64,000 nucleotides of DNA from Bacteroidota bacterium. GTDB lineage: Bacteria > Bacteroidota > Bacteroidia > SXHM01. The stretch is taken from assembly GCA_947479755.1 (NCBI GenBank), contig CANKAM010000010.1, forward strand, positions 28,209-92,208, read 5' to 3'. Positions 44,585-53,248 of this stretch are shown here, piece by piece. The notes beneath the pieces are model-generated. The model searched no databases. It was not told the origin of the DNA and was given only the letters and a program-made list of their open reading frames with translations. The position numbers and the translations under genes are program-made. Position 1 is the stretch's first letter, and each line of letters starts with the position of its first letter.

Positions 44585-46714
44585 ATGGAAACCGAAAAAT
44601 TCTCTTACGACAATAAGATTGTGAAAATGTTTGCCTATGCCACCATCCTGTGGGGTATTGTAGGCATGACGGTAGGATTACTCATTGCCCTGCAATTGGT
44701 TTTTCCTGTGCTTAATTTTAATTTTCAATACACTACGTTCGGGCGTATTCGTCCGCTGCATACTAACGCAGTAATTTTTGCCTTTGTCGGAAACGGAATT
44801 TTTATGGGTGTTTATTATTCGCTGCAGCGTTTGTTGAAAGCACGTATGTGGAACGATACCCTGAGTAAAATAAATTTCTGGGGTTGGCAGTTAATCATTG
44901 TAGCTGCAGCGGTAACACTTCCCATGGGATTAACCACCAGTAAAGAATATGCAGAGTTGGAATGGCCCATTGATATTGCCATTGCACTGATATGGGTAGT
45001 GTTTGGTCTGAATATGTTTATGACCATTATCAAACGCAGAGAGCGCCACCTCTATGTAGCTATCTGGTTCTACATCGCAACCTTTGTAACCGTTGCCGTG
45101 CTGCACATTGTTAACTCTTTTGAAATGCCGGTTAGTCTTTTCAAAAGTTATTCGTTTTATGCCGGTGTTCAGGATGCTTTGGTGCAGTGGTGGTATGGTC
45201 ACAATGCGGTAGCGTTTTTCTTAACCACACCTTACCTGGGTTTGATGTATTACTTCATTCCTAAAATTGCCAACCGTCCGGTTTACTCGTACCGTCTTTC
45301 TATCGTTCATTTCTGGGCGCTGATATTCCTTTACATCTGGGCAGGTCCTCACCACTTGCTTTACACTGCCTTGCCTGACTGGGCGCAATCACTTGGTACC
45401 GTGTTTTCTATCATGCTTATCGCGCCATCATGGGGCGGTATGATTAACGGTTTGCTTACCCTGCGCGGTGCCTGGGATCGAGTGCGTGAAAATCCGGTAT
45501 TGAAATTTATGGTGGTGGCCATTACCTGCTACGGTATGTCAACCTTCGAAGGTCCGATGCTTTCATTGAAATCAGTAAATGCCATCAGTCACTTTACCGA
45601 TTGGACTATTGCACACGTTCACATCGGTGCGTTGGGCTGGAACGGTCTGCTCACTTTCGGTATCATTTACTTCCTTATCCCGAAAATGTTTAACACCAAA
45701 CTGTATTCTGAGAAATTGGCCAACACACACTTCTGGTTGGCTACATTAGGAATTATCTTCTATGCGCTGCCGATGTATTGGGCAGGTTTAACCCAGTTCG
45801 GAATGTGGAGACAATTTACTCCTGAAGGTTTCCTTGCATACCCTAACTTCCTTGAAACAGTAACACAGCTGAAACCACTTTACGCTCTGCGTTCATTCGG
45901 TGGTCTGTTGTATCTGAGTGGTGTTTTTGTAATGCTTTACAACGTTGTTAAAACCGTTAAAGCAGGAAACTTTGTTGACAACGAAGCAGCAGAAGCTCCT
46001 GCGCTGTTAAAAGATTACACCGCACATGCAGGCGAAGGGTGGCACCGTTGGATTGAGCGCAGACCAATTCAGATGTTGTTGTTTTCTTTAGTGTTGGTTT
46101 CTATTGGTGGACTGATTGAGATTGTTCCTACCTTCCTGATCAAATCCAATATCCCAACCATTGCAAGCGTTAAACCATACACTCCGTTGGAGTTGCAGGG
46201 CCGCGATATTTACATCCGAGAAGGTTGTAACAACTGTCACTCACAAATGATTCGACCTTTTCGTTTTGAAACCGAACGTTACGGTGAGTATAGCAAAGCT
46301 GGTGAGTTTGTGTATGACCATCCTTTCTTGTGGGGCTCAAAACGTACAGGACCTGATTTGCACCGCGAGGGTTTAAAATATCCTGACTCATGGCACTACA
46401 ACCACATGCTGGATCCTGAGAGCATGAGCGCAGGAACTATTATGCCTGCCTACTCATGGTTACACACCAGCGAGTTGGATACATCAAATACCGCAGCTAA
46501 AATCAATGCCATGCGCACTATAGGCGTTCCTTATCCCGAAGGTTATGATAAGATTGCCAATGCCGATCTAGTTTATCAGGAACAACAGATTGTTAAAAAT
46601 CTGGAGAAAGATAAAATACAGGCATTGCCTAACAGCGAGATCATTGCGCTTATCGCTTACCTGCAACGTTTGGGTACTGATATAAAAGCAGATAAAGCAC
46701 ATGCACAGAAATAA
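44585..46714 (+). CDS. ccoNO: cbb3-type cytochrome c oxidase, fused subunits I and II (CcoN-CcoO)
   Basis: 709 residues. CcoN part (~1-475) has about 12 membrane helices and the heme/copper ligands in RPLHTNAVIFAFVGNG, WWYGHNAVAFFL, AGPHHLLYTALPDW and HVHIGALGWNG. The CcoO part (~490-709) begins with a membrane helix and has one c-type heme site, GCNNCHSQM (~548-556), with the Met ligand in the GTIMPAYSWL region. It reduces O2 with high affinity and pumps protons. The N-O fusion is the Bacteroidota arrangement; most proteobacteria have two genes. Confidence 0.96.
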   Translation: METEKFSYDNKIVKMFAYATILWGIVGMTVGLLIALQLVFPVLNFNFQYTTFGRIRPLHTNAVIFAFVGNGIFMGVYYSLQRLLKARMWNDTLSKINFWGWQLIIVAAAVTLPMGLTTSKEYAELEWPIDIAIALIWVVFGLNMFMTIIKRRERHLYVAIWFYIATFVTVAVLHIVNSFEMPVSLFKSYSFYAGVQDALVQWWYGHNAVAFFLTTPYLGLMYYFIPKIANRPVYSYRLSIVHFWALIFLYIWAGPHHLLYTALPDWAQSLGTVFSIMLIAPSWGGMINGLLTLRGAWDRVRENPVLKFMVVAITCYGMSTFEGPMLSLKSVNAISHFTDWTIAHVHIGALGWNGLLTFGIIYFLIPKMFNTKLYSEKLANTHFWLATLGIIFYALPMYWAGLTQFGMWRQFTPEGFLAYPNFLETVTQLKPLYALRSFGGLLYLSGVFVMLYNVVKTVKAGNFVDNEAAEAPALLKDYTAHAGEGWHRWIERRPIQMLLFSLVLVSIGGLIEIVPTFLIKSNIPTIASVKPYTPLELQGRDIYIREGCNNCHSQMIRPFRFETERYGEYSKAGEFVYDHPFLWGSKRTGPDLHREGLKYPDSWHYNHMLDPESMSAGTIMPAYSWLHTSELDTSNTAAKINAMRTIGVPYPEGYDKIANADLVYQEQQIVKNLEKDKIQALPNSEIIALIAYLQRLGTDIKADKAHAQK

Positions 46715-46746
46715 TATAACAACGAACCATCTAAAACAGCAAACCC

Positions 46747-46920
46747 ATGTTGAAATTTGTAAAGCATCACCTCACCAATATCACAGGAATTGAGATTTAT
46801 CCGCTCATCTCCTTCGGAATATTCTTTGTCTTTTTTGTGGGACTTCTTGCCTATGTAGTAATGGAAAGGAAGGAGTATATAAAAGAAATGAAAAACATGC
46901 CTTTAGACGATATTATCTAA
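46747..46920 (+). CDS. ccoQ: CcoQ-like small oxidase subunit
   Basis: 57 residues with a single membrane helix (~18-40: YPLISFGIFFVFFVGLLAYV) and a charged cytoplasmic tail (ERKEYIKEMKNMPLDD). Length, topology and position between ccoNO and ccoP fit CcoQ/FixQ, which stabilises the complex. Sequence similarity to proteobacterial CcoQ is low, so the name rests partly on position. Confidence 0.75.
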   Translation: MLKFVKHHLTNITGIEIYPLISFGIFFVFFVGLLAYVVMERKEYIKEMKNMPLDDII

Positions 46921-46942
46921 CAATCCTAAAACGTTCAATACT

Positions 46943-48109
46943 ATGAACCACATAAAAAATATATTTCAGAAAGCAGCCTTGTCTGCATTTATGCTCTTTT
47001 TATCAGGAAACCTGATGGCAGCCGAATCACCCCAGGTGCCGTGGAGAAACCTCAAGTTTGCAACCGAAACCTCAACATTCTGGTTTCTTTCCGGGTTGGC
47101 TTTGTTCCTGTTGATACTGATTATTGTTTTAGCAAGTGTTTTAAAAAGCATTGTTTCCAACAAAGACCTGTGGCTTAAAAAATCAGCAGGAAACAAAGCA
47201 GCATCGGTTTTGCTTATAGCCCTGATGGCACTTCCTGCAACATCAGCATTTGCGCAGGCCGCAAGCCCTGAAGCTGCACCGTTGGTAGTGATGACAGAGG
47301 ATATTTTCTGGGTATTGTTAGCGGTAAACTTTCTCTTGCTGTCATTATTGTTTGCTATTCTGCTGCTGATAAAAAATCTGCTGAAAAGTTTAAAATCTGA
47401 AGAAGTTGCAGAAGTTGCGCCAGTAAAACTAGACATCTGGGCAGGTGCTTTGAATGATGCAATTCCTGTTGAACGCGAAGGTGAAATCATCATGGACCAT
47501 GAATACGATGGTATCCGTGAGTTGGATAACAACCTACCTCCTTGGTGGGTTTGGGGTTTCTATTTTACCATTGCGTTTGCGGGTGTTTACCTTACGTATT
47601 ATCACATTACCGGCAAAGGTGATTTGCAGATAGCCGAATATGAAAAGTCTATGGAAGAAGGGCGTTTGCAGAAAGAAGCGTTCCTTGCAAAATCAGGAGC
47701 AAAGGTGGATGAGAATAGTGTTGTTGCTTTTACTGAAGCAGCACAATTAGACAAAGGAAAAGAAACCTTCAAAACCTTTTGTACCGCTTGCCACGGACAG
47801 GCAGGAGAGGGTGGAGTAGGTCCTAACTTTGCAGACGAGTACTGGATAAACGGTGGAGGAATTCACAACATTTTCAAAACTATAAAATACGGTGTGCCCG
47901 CAAAAGGTATGATAGCTTGGGAAGCACAGCTTACACCTGTGCAGATACAGGAAGTGGGAAGCTACATTCTTACACTGAAAGGCACCAATCCTGCTAATCC
48001 AAAAGAAGCGCAGGGTGATTTGTGGACAGAAGGCGGAGTACCTGCTGCACAACCTGACAGCACCGGTGGTGTGGACAGCGCGAAGGCTCCCGTTTCAGTT
48101 AATCAGTAA
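46943..48109 (+). CDS. ccoP: cbb3 oxidase subunit III (CcoP), mono-heme
   Basis: 388 residues. A signal-like N-terminus (~1-26) and three hydrophobic segments (~40-62, ~118-140, ~200-222) precede a single cytochrome c domain (~265-350) with CTACHGQ at ~279-285 and KGMIAWEAQL as the Met-ligand region. Proteobacterial CcoP has two hemes; here only one CxxCH is present, as usual in Bacteroidota. It carries electrons from the periplasmic donor to CcoO. The C-terminal ~30 residues are low-complexity (Pro, Ala, Ser). Confidence 0.93.
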   Translation: MNHIKNIFQKAALSAFMLFLSGNLMAAESPQVPWRNLKFATETSTFWFLSGLALFLLILIIVLASVLKSIVSNKDLWLKKSAGNKAASVLLIALMALPATSAFAQAASPEAAPLVVMTEDIFWVLLAVNFLLLSLLFAILLLIKNLLKSLKSEEVAEVAPVKLDIWAGALNDAIPVEREGEIIMDHEYDGIRELDNNLPPWWVWGFYFTIAFAGVYLTYYHITGKGDLQIAEYEKSMEEGRLQKEAFLAKSGAKVDENSVVAFTEAAQLDKGKETFKTFCTACHGQAGEGGVGPNFADEYWINGGGIHNIFKTIKYGVPAKGMIAWEAQLTPVQIQEVGSYILTLKGTNPANPKEAQGDLWTEGGVPAAQPDSTGGVDSAKAPVSVNQ

Positions 48110-48188
48110 TTCATAATTAAAACAGCCATAACAGAGCAGGAGAGTAGTGCGGAAGCATCCATCAGTTTTTATTAATTTCAGAGAAGTA

Positions 48189-49616
48189 ATGGCTATCAAT
48201 TTTGACATAAAGGATCCCGAAGGAACATTCAGGGATTCTATCAGCACGATTAACAAAGAAGGCGACCGTAGGTGGATATTTCCAAAAAAGCCCGGAGGTA
48301 AATATTACAATGCCCGCACGATTGTAAGTGTAATACTGCTCGGCTTTTTATTCTCGGGACCTTTTATCCGCATTGGTGGCGAACCTTTGCTGATGATGAA
48401 TATTATTCAGCGCAAGTTTGTGTTGTTCGGGCAGGTTTTCTGGCCACAGGATTTTTACATTTTCGGCTTGGCGATGATTACTTTTTTGGTATTCATCATT
48501 GTGTTCACGGTTATTTTCGGAAGAGTATTCTGTGGTTGGGTTTGTCCGCAAACTATTTTTATGGAAATGGTATTCCGCAAAATAGAATATTGGATTGAAG
48601 GTGACTGGAAGCAGCAGCAGGCATTGGATAAGATGCCGTGGAATGCAGAAAAGATATGGAAAAAAACATTGAAGCATGTTGTCTTCTACATCATCTCCTT
48701 TTTTATAGCTAACACGTTTCTTGCTTACATAATTGGCAGTGATGAGTTGATGACCATTATTACCGACACTCCTCAAGAGCACATTGCAGGACTTACTTCC
48801 ATCATGATTTTCAGCGCTGTGTTTTATGGAGTATTCTCCAGATTTCGTGAGCAGGTTTGTCTGGTGGTTTGTCCTTACGGTAGGTTGCAGGGCGTGTTGC
48901 TTGACCGCAACTCCATTGTGGTTGCTTATGATAAAGTGCGTGGTGAGTCTCGTGCGAAATTTCACAAAAATGAAAACCGCGCTGAAGTGGGGAAGGGCGA
49001 CTGTATAGATTGTCACCACTGCGTTGATGTTTGTCCTACAGGCATTGACATCCGCAACGGGACACAGTTGGAGTGCGTGAACTGTACTGCGTGTATTGAT
49101 GCCTGCAACCACATGATGGAAAGCGTAAACCTGAAACAGGGTCTTATACGCTATGCTTCTGAGAGTGAGATTGCAGAAAGCAAACCATTCAAATTTACTA
49201 CACGGATGAAAGCGTATTCAGCATTGCTGACACTGCTGATTGTTGCCATGACGGCACTGCTTATTACCCGCAGTGATGTTTCGGCTACATTGCTTCGTAC
49301 ACCTGGAATGCTCTATCAGGAGCAGGAAGGCGGGAAAGTCAGTAACCTGTATAATTATAAAATCATCAATAAAACCAATCACGCTATCCCACTTACCTTA
49401 AAACCACTTGATCCTAATATTGAAATTAAATTAGTGGCGCATGAAAACATTGTGGTTAATGAACAAGGTATTGCGCAGGGAGCATTATTTATCTATGCCA
49501 GCAAAACCGATCTGAAGAAAATGAAATCAAAATTCACTATCGGAATTTATTCCGGTGATGAGTTGTTATATAAAATGAATACTACGTTTATAGGACCCAT
49601 AACTTTAACTAAATAA
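48189..49616 (+). CDS. ccoG: cbb3 oxidase accessory protein CcoG (polyferredoxin)
   Basis: 475 residues from ATG 48189 (MAINFDIKDPEGTFRDS); an in-frame GTG at 48147 is not needed. About five membrane segments. Fe-S cysteines are in VFCGWVCPQ, VCLVVCPYG, and two ferredoxin motifs CIDCHHCVDVCPTG and CVNCTACIDACN. The C-terminal Ig-like domain (~370-475) faces the periplasm. In Proteobacteria CcoG is a cupric reductase aiding copper delivery to the oxidase; the same role is expected here. Confidence 0.93.
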   Translation: MAINFDIKDPEGTFRDSISTINKEGDRRWIFPKKPGGKYYNARTIVSVILLGFLFSGPFIRIGGEPLLMMNIIQRKFVLFGQVFWPQDFYIFGLAMITFLVFIIVFTVIFGRVFCGWVCPQTIFMEMVFRKIEYWIEGDWKQQQALDKMPWNAEKIWKKTLKHVVFYIISFFIANTFLAYIIGSDELMTIITDTPQEHIAGLTSIMIFSAVFYGVFSRFREQVCLVVCPYGRLQGVLLDRNSIVVAYDKVRGESRAKFHKNENRAEVGKGDCIDCHHCVDVCPTGIDIRNGTQLECVNCTACIDACNHMMESVNLKQGLIRYASESEIAESKPFKFTTRMKAYSALLTLLIVAMTALLITRSDVSATLLRTPGMLYQEQEGGKVSNLYNYKIINKTNHAIPLTLKPLDPNIEIKLVAHENIVVNEQGIAQGALFIYASKTDLKKMKSKFTIGIYSGDELLYKMNTTFIGPITLTK

Positions 49617-49619
49617 ACC

Positions 49620-50045
49620 ATGAACTGGGGATACAAAATAGCCATCTTCTACACTGCCTTTGCAGCCTTTATTATTGTACTGGTAGTAATGAGTTTCAAT
49701 CAGAAATATGATCTGGTAACCGAAGATTATTATGACAAGGAATTGAAATTTCAGGAGCAGATTAACAAGCAGAATTTGGTGAACACAAACAGCAAACAGG
49801 TTGTGTGGAAACACGAAGGTAAATCACTGAACCTTGTTTTTCCTGCTACAGAAAAGATAAGCGGTGAAATAAAATTATTTCGTCCTTCTGATGCTGCAAT
49901 GGATTTTAATGTTGCTGTTATGCCTGACAGTTCAGGAAATCAGCAGGTAGATTTATCTGCAGCAAGCAGTGGTAAATATCTGTTGCAGATTGACTGGAAT
50001 GAAAACGGCAAAGCCTACTTTCAGGAAAGTGTAATTATTCTGTAA
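49620..50045 (+). CDS. ccoH: cbb3 oxidase assembly protein CcoH (FixH)
   Basis: 141 residues: one N-terminal membrane helix (~5-25, IAIFYTAFAAFIIVLVVMS) followed by the FixH signature LVTEDYYDKELKFQEQINKQ and a periplasmic beta domain. It starts 3 nt after ccoG and the next gene starts 1 nt after its stop. It is needed for stable assembly of the oxidase. Confidence 0.9.
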   Translation: MNWGYKIAIFYTAFAAFIIVLVVMSFNQKYDLVTEDYYDKELKFQEQINKQNLVNTNSKQVVWKHEGKSLNLVFPATEKISGEIKLFRPSDAAMDFNVAVMPDSSGNQQVDLSAASSGKYLLQIDWNENGKAYFQESVIIL

Positions 50046-50046
50046 C

Positions 50047-50739
50047 ATGCTTTGGACAGCATTCACATTGGGTTTATTAGGTAGCTTTCACTGCATAGGA
50101 ATGTGCGGACCAATTGCGCTCGCATTACCTGTTGGCGGAAATAGTTTAACGGAAAGAGTTGTAGCAGCTTTTACTTATAACTCGGGCAGAATTCTTACCT
50201 ATTCTCTCTTTGGTGTTTTGTTCGGTATCATTGGAAAAACCTTTGCACTGGCGGGATGGCAGCAAGGCTTTTCCATTACTATAGGAGTGTTGATTGTGCT
50301 ATCAATTCTTCTTCCTGGTGTGTTGAGCAGCGGAACTAAAATTTCGGTATTTGCTTATGGTTTTACTTCACGTATAAAAAGATGGATGAAGGATTTCTTT
50401 CAGCAACGTACGTTTTCCTCCTTCTTCTTTATTGGTATGCTAAATGGTTTGCTGCCCTGCGGATTGGTTTATCTGGCAGTGGCGGGAGCATCAGCAACAT
50501 CGGGTCCGGCTGAAGGAGCAGCATATATGGCCCTGTTTGGTGCAGGAACCTTGCCTGTGATGTTATCTGTAATTGTAGCCGGTAACTTTATCAGTGTAAA
50601 TATCCGCAACCATATCCGCAAGGCAATGCCTTATGTTATTCTGTTGATTGGAGTATTGTTTATCCTGCGCGGATTGAATTTGGGTATTCCTTTCGTCAGC
50701 CCAAAGATGAGTAAGGGTGAGGTGCATTCTTGCCACTGA
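50047..50739 (+). CDS. TauE/SafE-like (UreH-type) membrane protein at the end of the cco operon
   Basis: 230 residues with about six membrane segments. The N-terminal signature is LGLLGSFHCIGMCGPIALAL and a second one is FIGMLNGLLPCGLVYLAVA, as in the DsbD/UreH-related family often annotated sulfite exporter TauE/SafE. Such genes close cco operons in many Bacteroidota. The Cys-rich motifs (HCIGMC, LPCG) and C-terminal HSCH suggest copper or thiol handling during oxidase assembly rather than sulfite export; that is inference. Confidence 0.85.
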   Translation: MLWTAFTLGLLGSFHCIGMCGPIALALPVGGNSLTERVVAAFTYNSGRILTYSLFGVLFGIIGKTFALAGWQQGFSITIGVLIVLSILLPGVLSSGTKISVFAYGFTSRIKRWMKDFFQQRTFSSFFFIGMLNGLLPCGLVYLAVAGASATSGPAEGAAYMALFGAGTLPVMLSVIVAGNFISVNIRNHIRKAMPYVILLIGVLFILRGLNLGIPFVSPKMSKGEVHSCH

Positions 50740-50768
50740 GAAATCATTAAAATAAAAGGCAATAAAAA

Positions 50769-50800
50769 AGCACCCCGATAAATCGGAGTGCTTAGTACCC
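50769..50800 (-). terminator. Terminator behind the tRNA-Leu fragment
   Basis: AGCACTCCGAT pairs with ATCGGGGTGCT (one T-G wobble) with TT between, or a six-nt loop, and six T follow on the minus strand. It looks like the original terminator of the truncated tRNA-Leu gene, and also faces the end of the cco operon. Confidence 0.75.
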
Positions 50801-50848
50801 GGGAGCGGGGTCGAACCGCTACGGCCGCAAAGGCCACAGGATTTTAAG
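50796..50848 (-). pseudogene. 3' half of tRNA-Leu (anticodon TAA), probable integration scar
   Basis: On the minus strand: anticodon loop CT-TAA-AA, then variable arm GGCC-TTTGC-GGCC, T arm AGCGG-TTCGACC-CCGCT, acceptor strand CCCGGGT and discriminator A. The 5' half is missing. The match stops sharply at the anticodon loop: the five bases before it are AAATT and cannot pair with the anticodon-stem 3' strand TCCTG. Site-specific integrases often recombine exactly at such 3' tRNA halves. As the native terminator is kept here, the inserted DNA should extend rightwards. Confidence 0.85.
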
Positions 50849-51477
50849 AATTTTATTTGGTGGTTTTTAATGGTTTTCAAAAGTCTTAAAAAGTTCATGT
50901 AAGCCAATGATATCAATTCTTTCACAATGTTATTAGAATTTTTAGATTTCATGTAAAACCTCAATATGTTTTACCTATGTTTAACCTAGTGGGTATTTTG
51001 TTATATTTCTAAAATGAGGTTGTCTTTGCTTCAGAATTTACATTTATATGGATCAAAAATATCTTACACATCAAAAGTTGTAAAATCTAATAATAATTAG
51101 ACACAATGTATTGAATTTAAAATGAATACAAAGTAGATTTATTTTGATTTTATATTGTCTATAAGTCAGTTCTTTATAATTTCCCATTGTAAATTTATCT
51201 TCTATTTACTACCTCGTTTCTTGCTTAATGATTTTGTAGGAAAACGTAATGCAAATTTCGTTTAAATACAATGTTATGCCGCAAACACTGATTATTTTGC
51301 TTTTTTTTAATGAGATTTTTATTGGATCCTGTGATATTGTAGGATGTTCATTATATATTTGAATTAGGTTTTCTTTATAAAACCCTTTATTGGTAAGTAA
51401 TTACATTAATAATAGACCTACAGAGAATTAAGCTATTTTTCAAAATGTTTTACCTTGCCTTTTTTAAAATCCCTGTT
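50849..51477. other. Gene-free, strongly AT-rich stretch at the island border
   Basis: No frame with recognisable protein, no RNA and no clear repeat is seen. Base composition is visibly more AT-rich than the cco operon. It separates the tRNA scar from P450 debris and is best read as decayed DNA. Confidence 0.6.
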
Positions 51478-51735
51478 TTACAGTCTAGACAAACGGAATT
51501 TACAGAATAGCGCACCCATGCTTCCATAAAAAGATACCGGATCGGGTTCAAAAACTGTTATAACTGGGATGCCGGTGAACAATGTATGGGGAAATATGAA
51601 CTGTGTCTTTCTTAATAAGATTTCGCCTACCATATTATCCTCTCTTGCTCTGCACGCTATTACCCAAACGGGTGGATACAATCGCATGGATTCATTAATG
51701 CAAGCCTTTGAATATTTCAGTTGTTGAAAATGTTG
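51478..51735 (-). pseudogene. Cytochrome P450 fragment
   Basis: On the minus strand the frame reads QLKYSKACINESMRLYPPVW, then VIACRAREDNMVGEILL and TQFIFPHTL. This is the P450 K-helix region: ESMR is the invariant ExxR, and RLYPPVW and the following R..ED..VG are typical. The N-terminal two thirds and the heme-binding Cys region are absent, and the sequence after TLF no longer matches, so only a remnant of ~50 recognisable residues is left. Confidence 0.75.
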
Positions 51736-51739
51736 CTAT

Positions 51740-51769
51740 AAAAAAAGCCTCGCTATCAGCGATTTTTTT
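51740..51769. terminator. Hairpin terminator between two pseudogenes
   Basis: TCGCT-ATC-AGCGA (51750-51762) is flanked by seven A on the left and seven T on the right, so it can act in both directions. Confidence 0.6.
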
Positions 51770-52387
51770 ATTTTACCAACACCCCGTTCAATGTCAACCA
51801 TATCCCAGGTTTTTTACCGGTGTGGTATTCAAATTTTAGTTCTGATGTAGCTTGCTTTTGCAGGTCAACCAGTTTTAGGGGCATGGTAAGGGGGCTTTCA
51901 TTTAGCAACAGCTTTTCGCGGTTGTGGATGGTAATTTCAGTAAGCAGGTAAAGCACAGGGTATTTGTTTGAGACTTCTTGCGGAATGGTAACAGTTGCGG
52001 AAGGAAAAGTATAGGGGTTTTCTGCTGAAGCATGCCGTAAGCGGTAATACTAAGGTTGCAAAAGGACCTGTGCCTGCATAAAGAATATGAACCGGTCTGC
52101 CGGGATTTGCCTCTGCCTTTGCGGCTGTTGCTTCATAAATGCCGTCCATAAATCGTTTGGTGCGCATCAGGTCTTTAATTTACATTGCAGCCCAGGTAAG
52201 GCCTATGGCATTACCGCTTTCAAGTGAAAGATGTTTCATGTTGCTGTTTTCTTCGGTGTCAATGCCGGTTAGCTGAAGCAGTGTTTTTATACAATTCATC
52301 GCAGGCAGCAAAAAGTTCTCCGTAAGAATATTTGTCTGCGCTCAGAATGCTTAATGTAACGGAGTGTATTCGGTCCAGCGGTGACAT
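51768..52387 (-). pseudogene. Decayed SAM-dependent methyltransferase-like gene
   Basis: From ATG 52387 three frames must be joined. The parts are MSPLDRIHSVTLSILSADKY ..., then LLQLTGIDTEENSNMKHLSL up to an in-frame TAA, then IKDLMRTKRFMDGIYEATAA and PGRPVHILYAGTGPFATLVL. After another break, NPYTFPSATVTIPQEVSNKY continues to the stop at 51768. HILYAGTGPFATL looks like the glycine-rich motif I of Rossmann methyltransferases. The segment between motif I and the C-terminal part is too short for a full enzyme, so an internal deletion is likely besides two frameshifts and one stop. The original substrate is not known. Confidence 0.65.
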
Positions 52388-52435
52388 TGATTTTTCGAAG
52401 TGTGATGTTGATTAGTTGCTGTTATCTGAGTGTTT

Positions 52436-53122
52436 TCAGATTTCAATCCACCTGCGCATCAGGTTACTGTACACCTGCTGCAGCATCAGGTACTCGGTAG
52501 AGAGTTTGTCCTTTTGATACATTTCATGCAGTATTCTTTTCAGATCGAAAAGCATTTCGCGTTTAGACGCATCTCTTACTGCACATTGCATCCAAACAAC
52601 AGCAGCATGCCTGATGCCGTTTTCAACCGGGTTTACAATATGAAGGCGTGTAGTAGGATAAATAATGGCATCACCTTTATTCAGTTTAAAAGCAACGTTT
52701 CCGGTTTCGGTTTGTATCACCAGTTCACCACCTTTATAAGTGTGCGGGTCAGACAAAAACAAGGTCATGCTTACATCAGAGCGTATCAGCTGCTGCTGGG
52801 CCATTACAGGGCTGTCAACATGCCAGCCATAATTCATTCCGGTTTTATAACGGCTGAAAATAGGTGGCGTAATAATCTTAGGCATTACTGCAGCCTGAAT
52901 AATTTCGTTTCGTGAAATGGCACCGATAACAATGCTTTGAAATTTTGTCAGCGTTTCGGTGTCGCCCGACATTTGTTCGTTGTTTTTTACTTCAAGGGCA
53001 GCACCGCTGGCTGTGCTTTTGCCATCAGCAAAAACAGCAGTTGCCATTTGGCTTTCGATTTGAATAACTTCATCAGGGTTTAATAAACCCGGAACATGCA
53101 GATAATAAGCAGATGATACCAT
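52436..53122 (-). CDS. Fe(II)/2-oxoglutarate-dependent PKHD-type hydroxylase
   Basis: 228 residues, close to the usual length of the PiuC/YbiX family. The iron triad is H ~102 and D ~104 in YGWHVDSPV and H ~160 in RLHIVNPVE; the 2-oxoglutarate Arg is in GIRHAAVVW. Further family marks are SMTLFLSDPHTYKGGELVI and GDAIIYPT. These enzymes are linked to iron uptake in Proteobacteria, but no siderophore receptor is nearby. It is one of three oxygenase-type genes in this island. It is divergent from the first TMTC-like gene. Confidence 0.9.
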   Translation of the reverse strand: MVSSAYYLHVPGLLNPDEVIQIESQMATAVFADGKSTASGAALEVKNNEQMSGDTETLTKFQSIVIGAISRNEIIQAAVMPKIITPPIFSRYKTGMNYGWHVDSPVMAQQQLIRSDVSMTLFLSDPHTYKGGELVIQTETGNVAFKLNKGDAIIYPTTRLHIVNPVENGIRHAAVVWMQCAVRDASKREMLFDLKRILHEMYQKDKLSTEYLMLQQVYSNLMRRWIEI

Positions 53123-53209
53123 TTCACAAAAATAATAAACACTATCATATAGCAGAGATTAGAAAAGCCCTCTTCTCAAGGCTGACATGTATTAATAGGT
53201 TAAATCATA

Positions 53210-53217
53210 TACATTTG
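53210..53217 (+). promoter_or_regulatory. -7 element before the TMTC-like gene
   Basis: TACATTTG matches TAnnTTTG and lies 32 nt before the GTG start at 53249. Confidence 0.45.
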
Positions 53218-53248
53218 TTTTTCTGACTATTAGAATAATTGCTCAAGA

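Noticed and set aside
48147..48188. GTG start for CcoG at 48147
   Set aside because: The extra 14 residues do not resemble CcoG; MAINFDIKDPEGTFR from ATG 48189 does.
48348..49112. 254-codon frame on the minus strand inside ccoG
   Set aside because: Antisense shadow of the ccoG coding sequence, no recognisable protein features.
50796..50848. Functional tRNA-Leu(TAA)
   Set aside because: The 5' half, including D arm and acceptor 5' strand, is missing and the anticodon stem cannot form.
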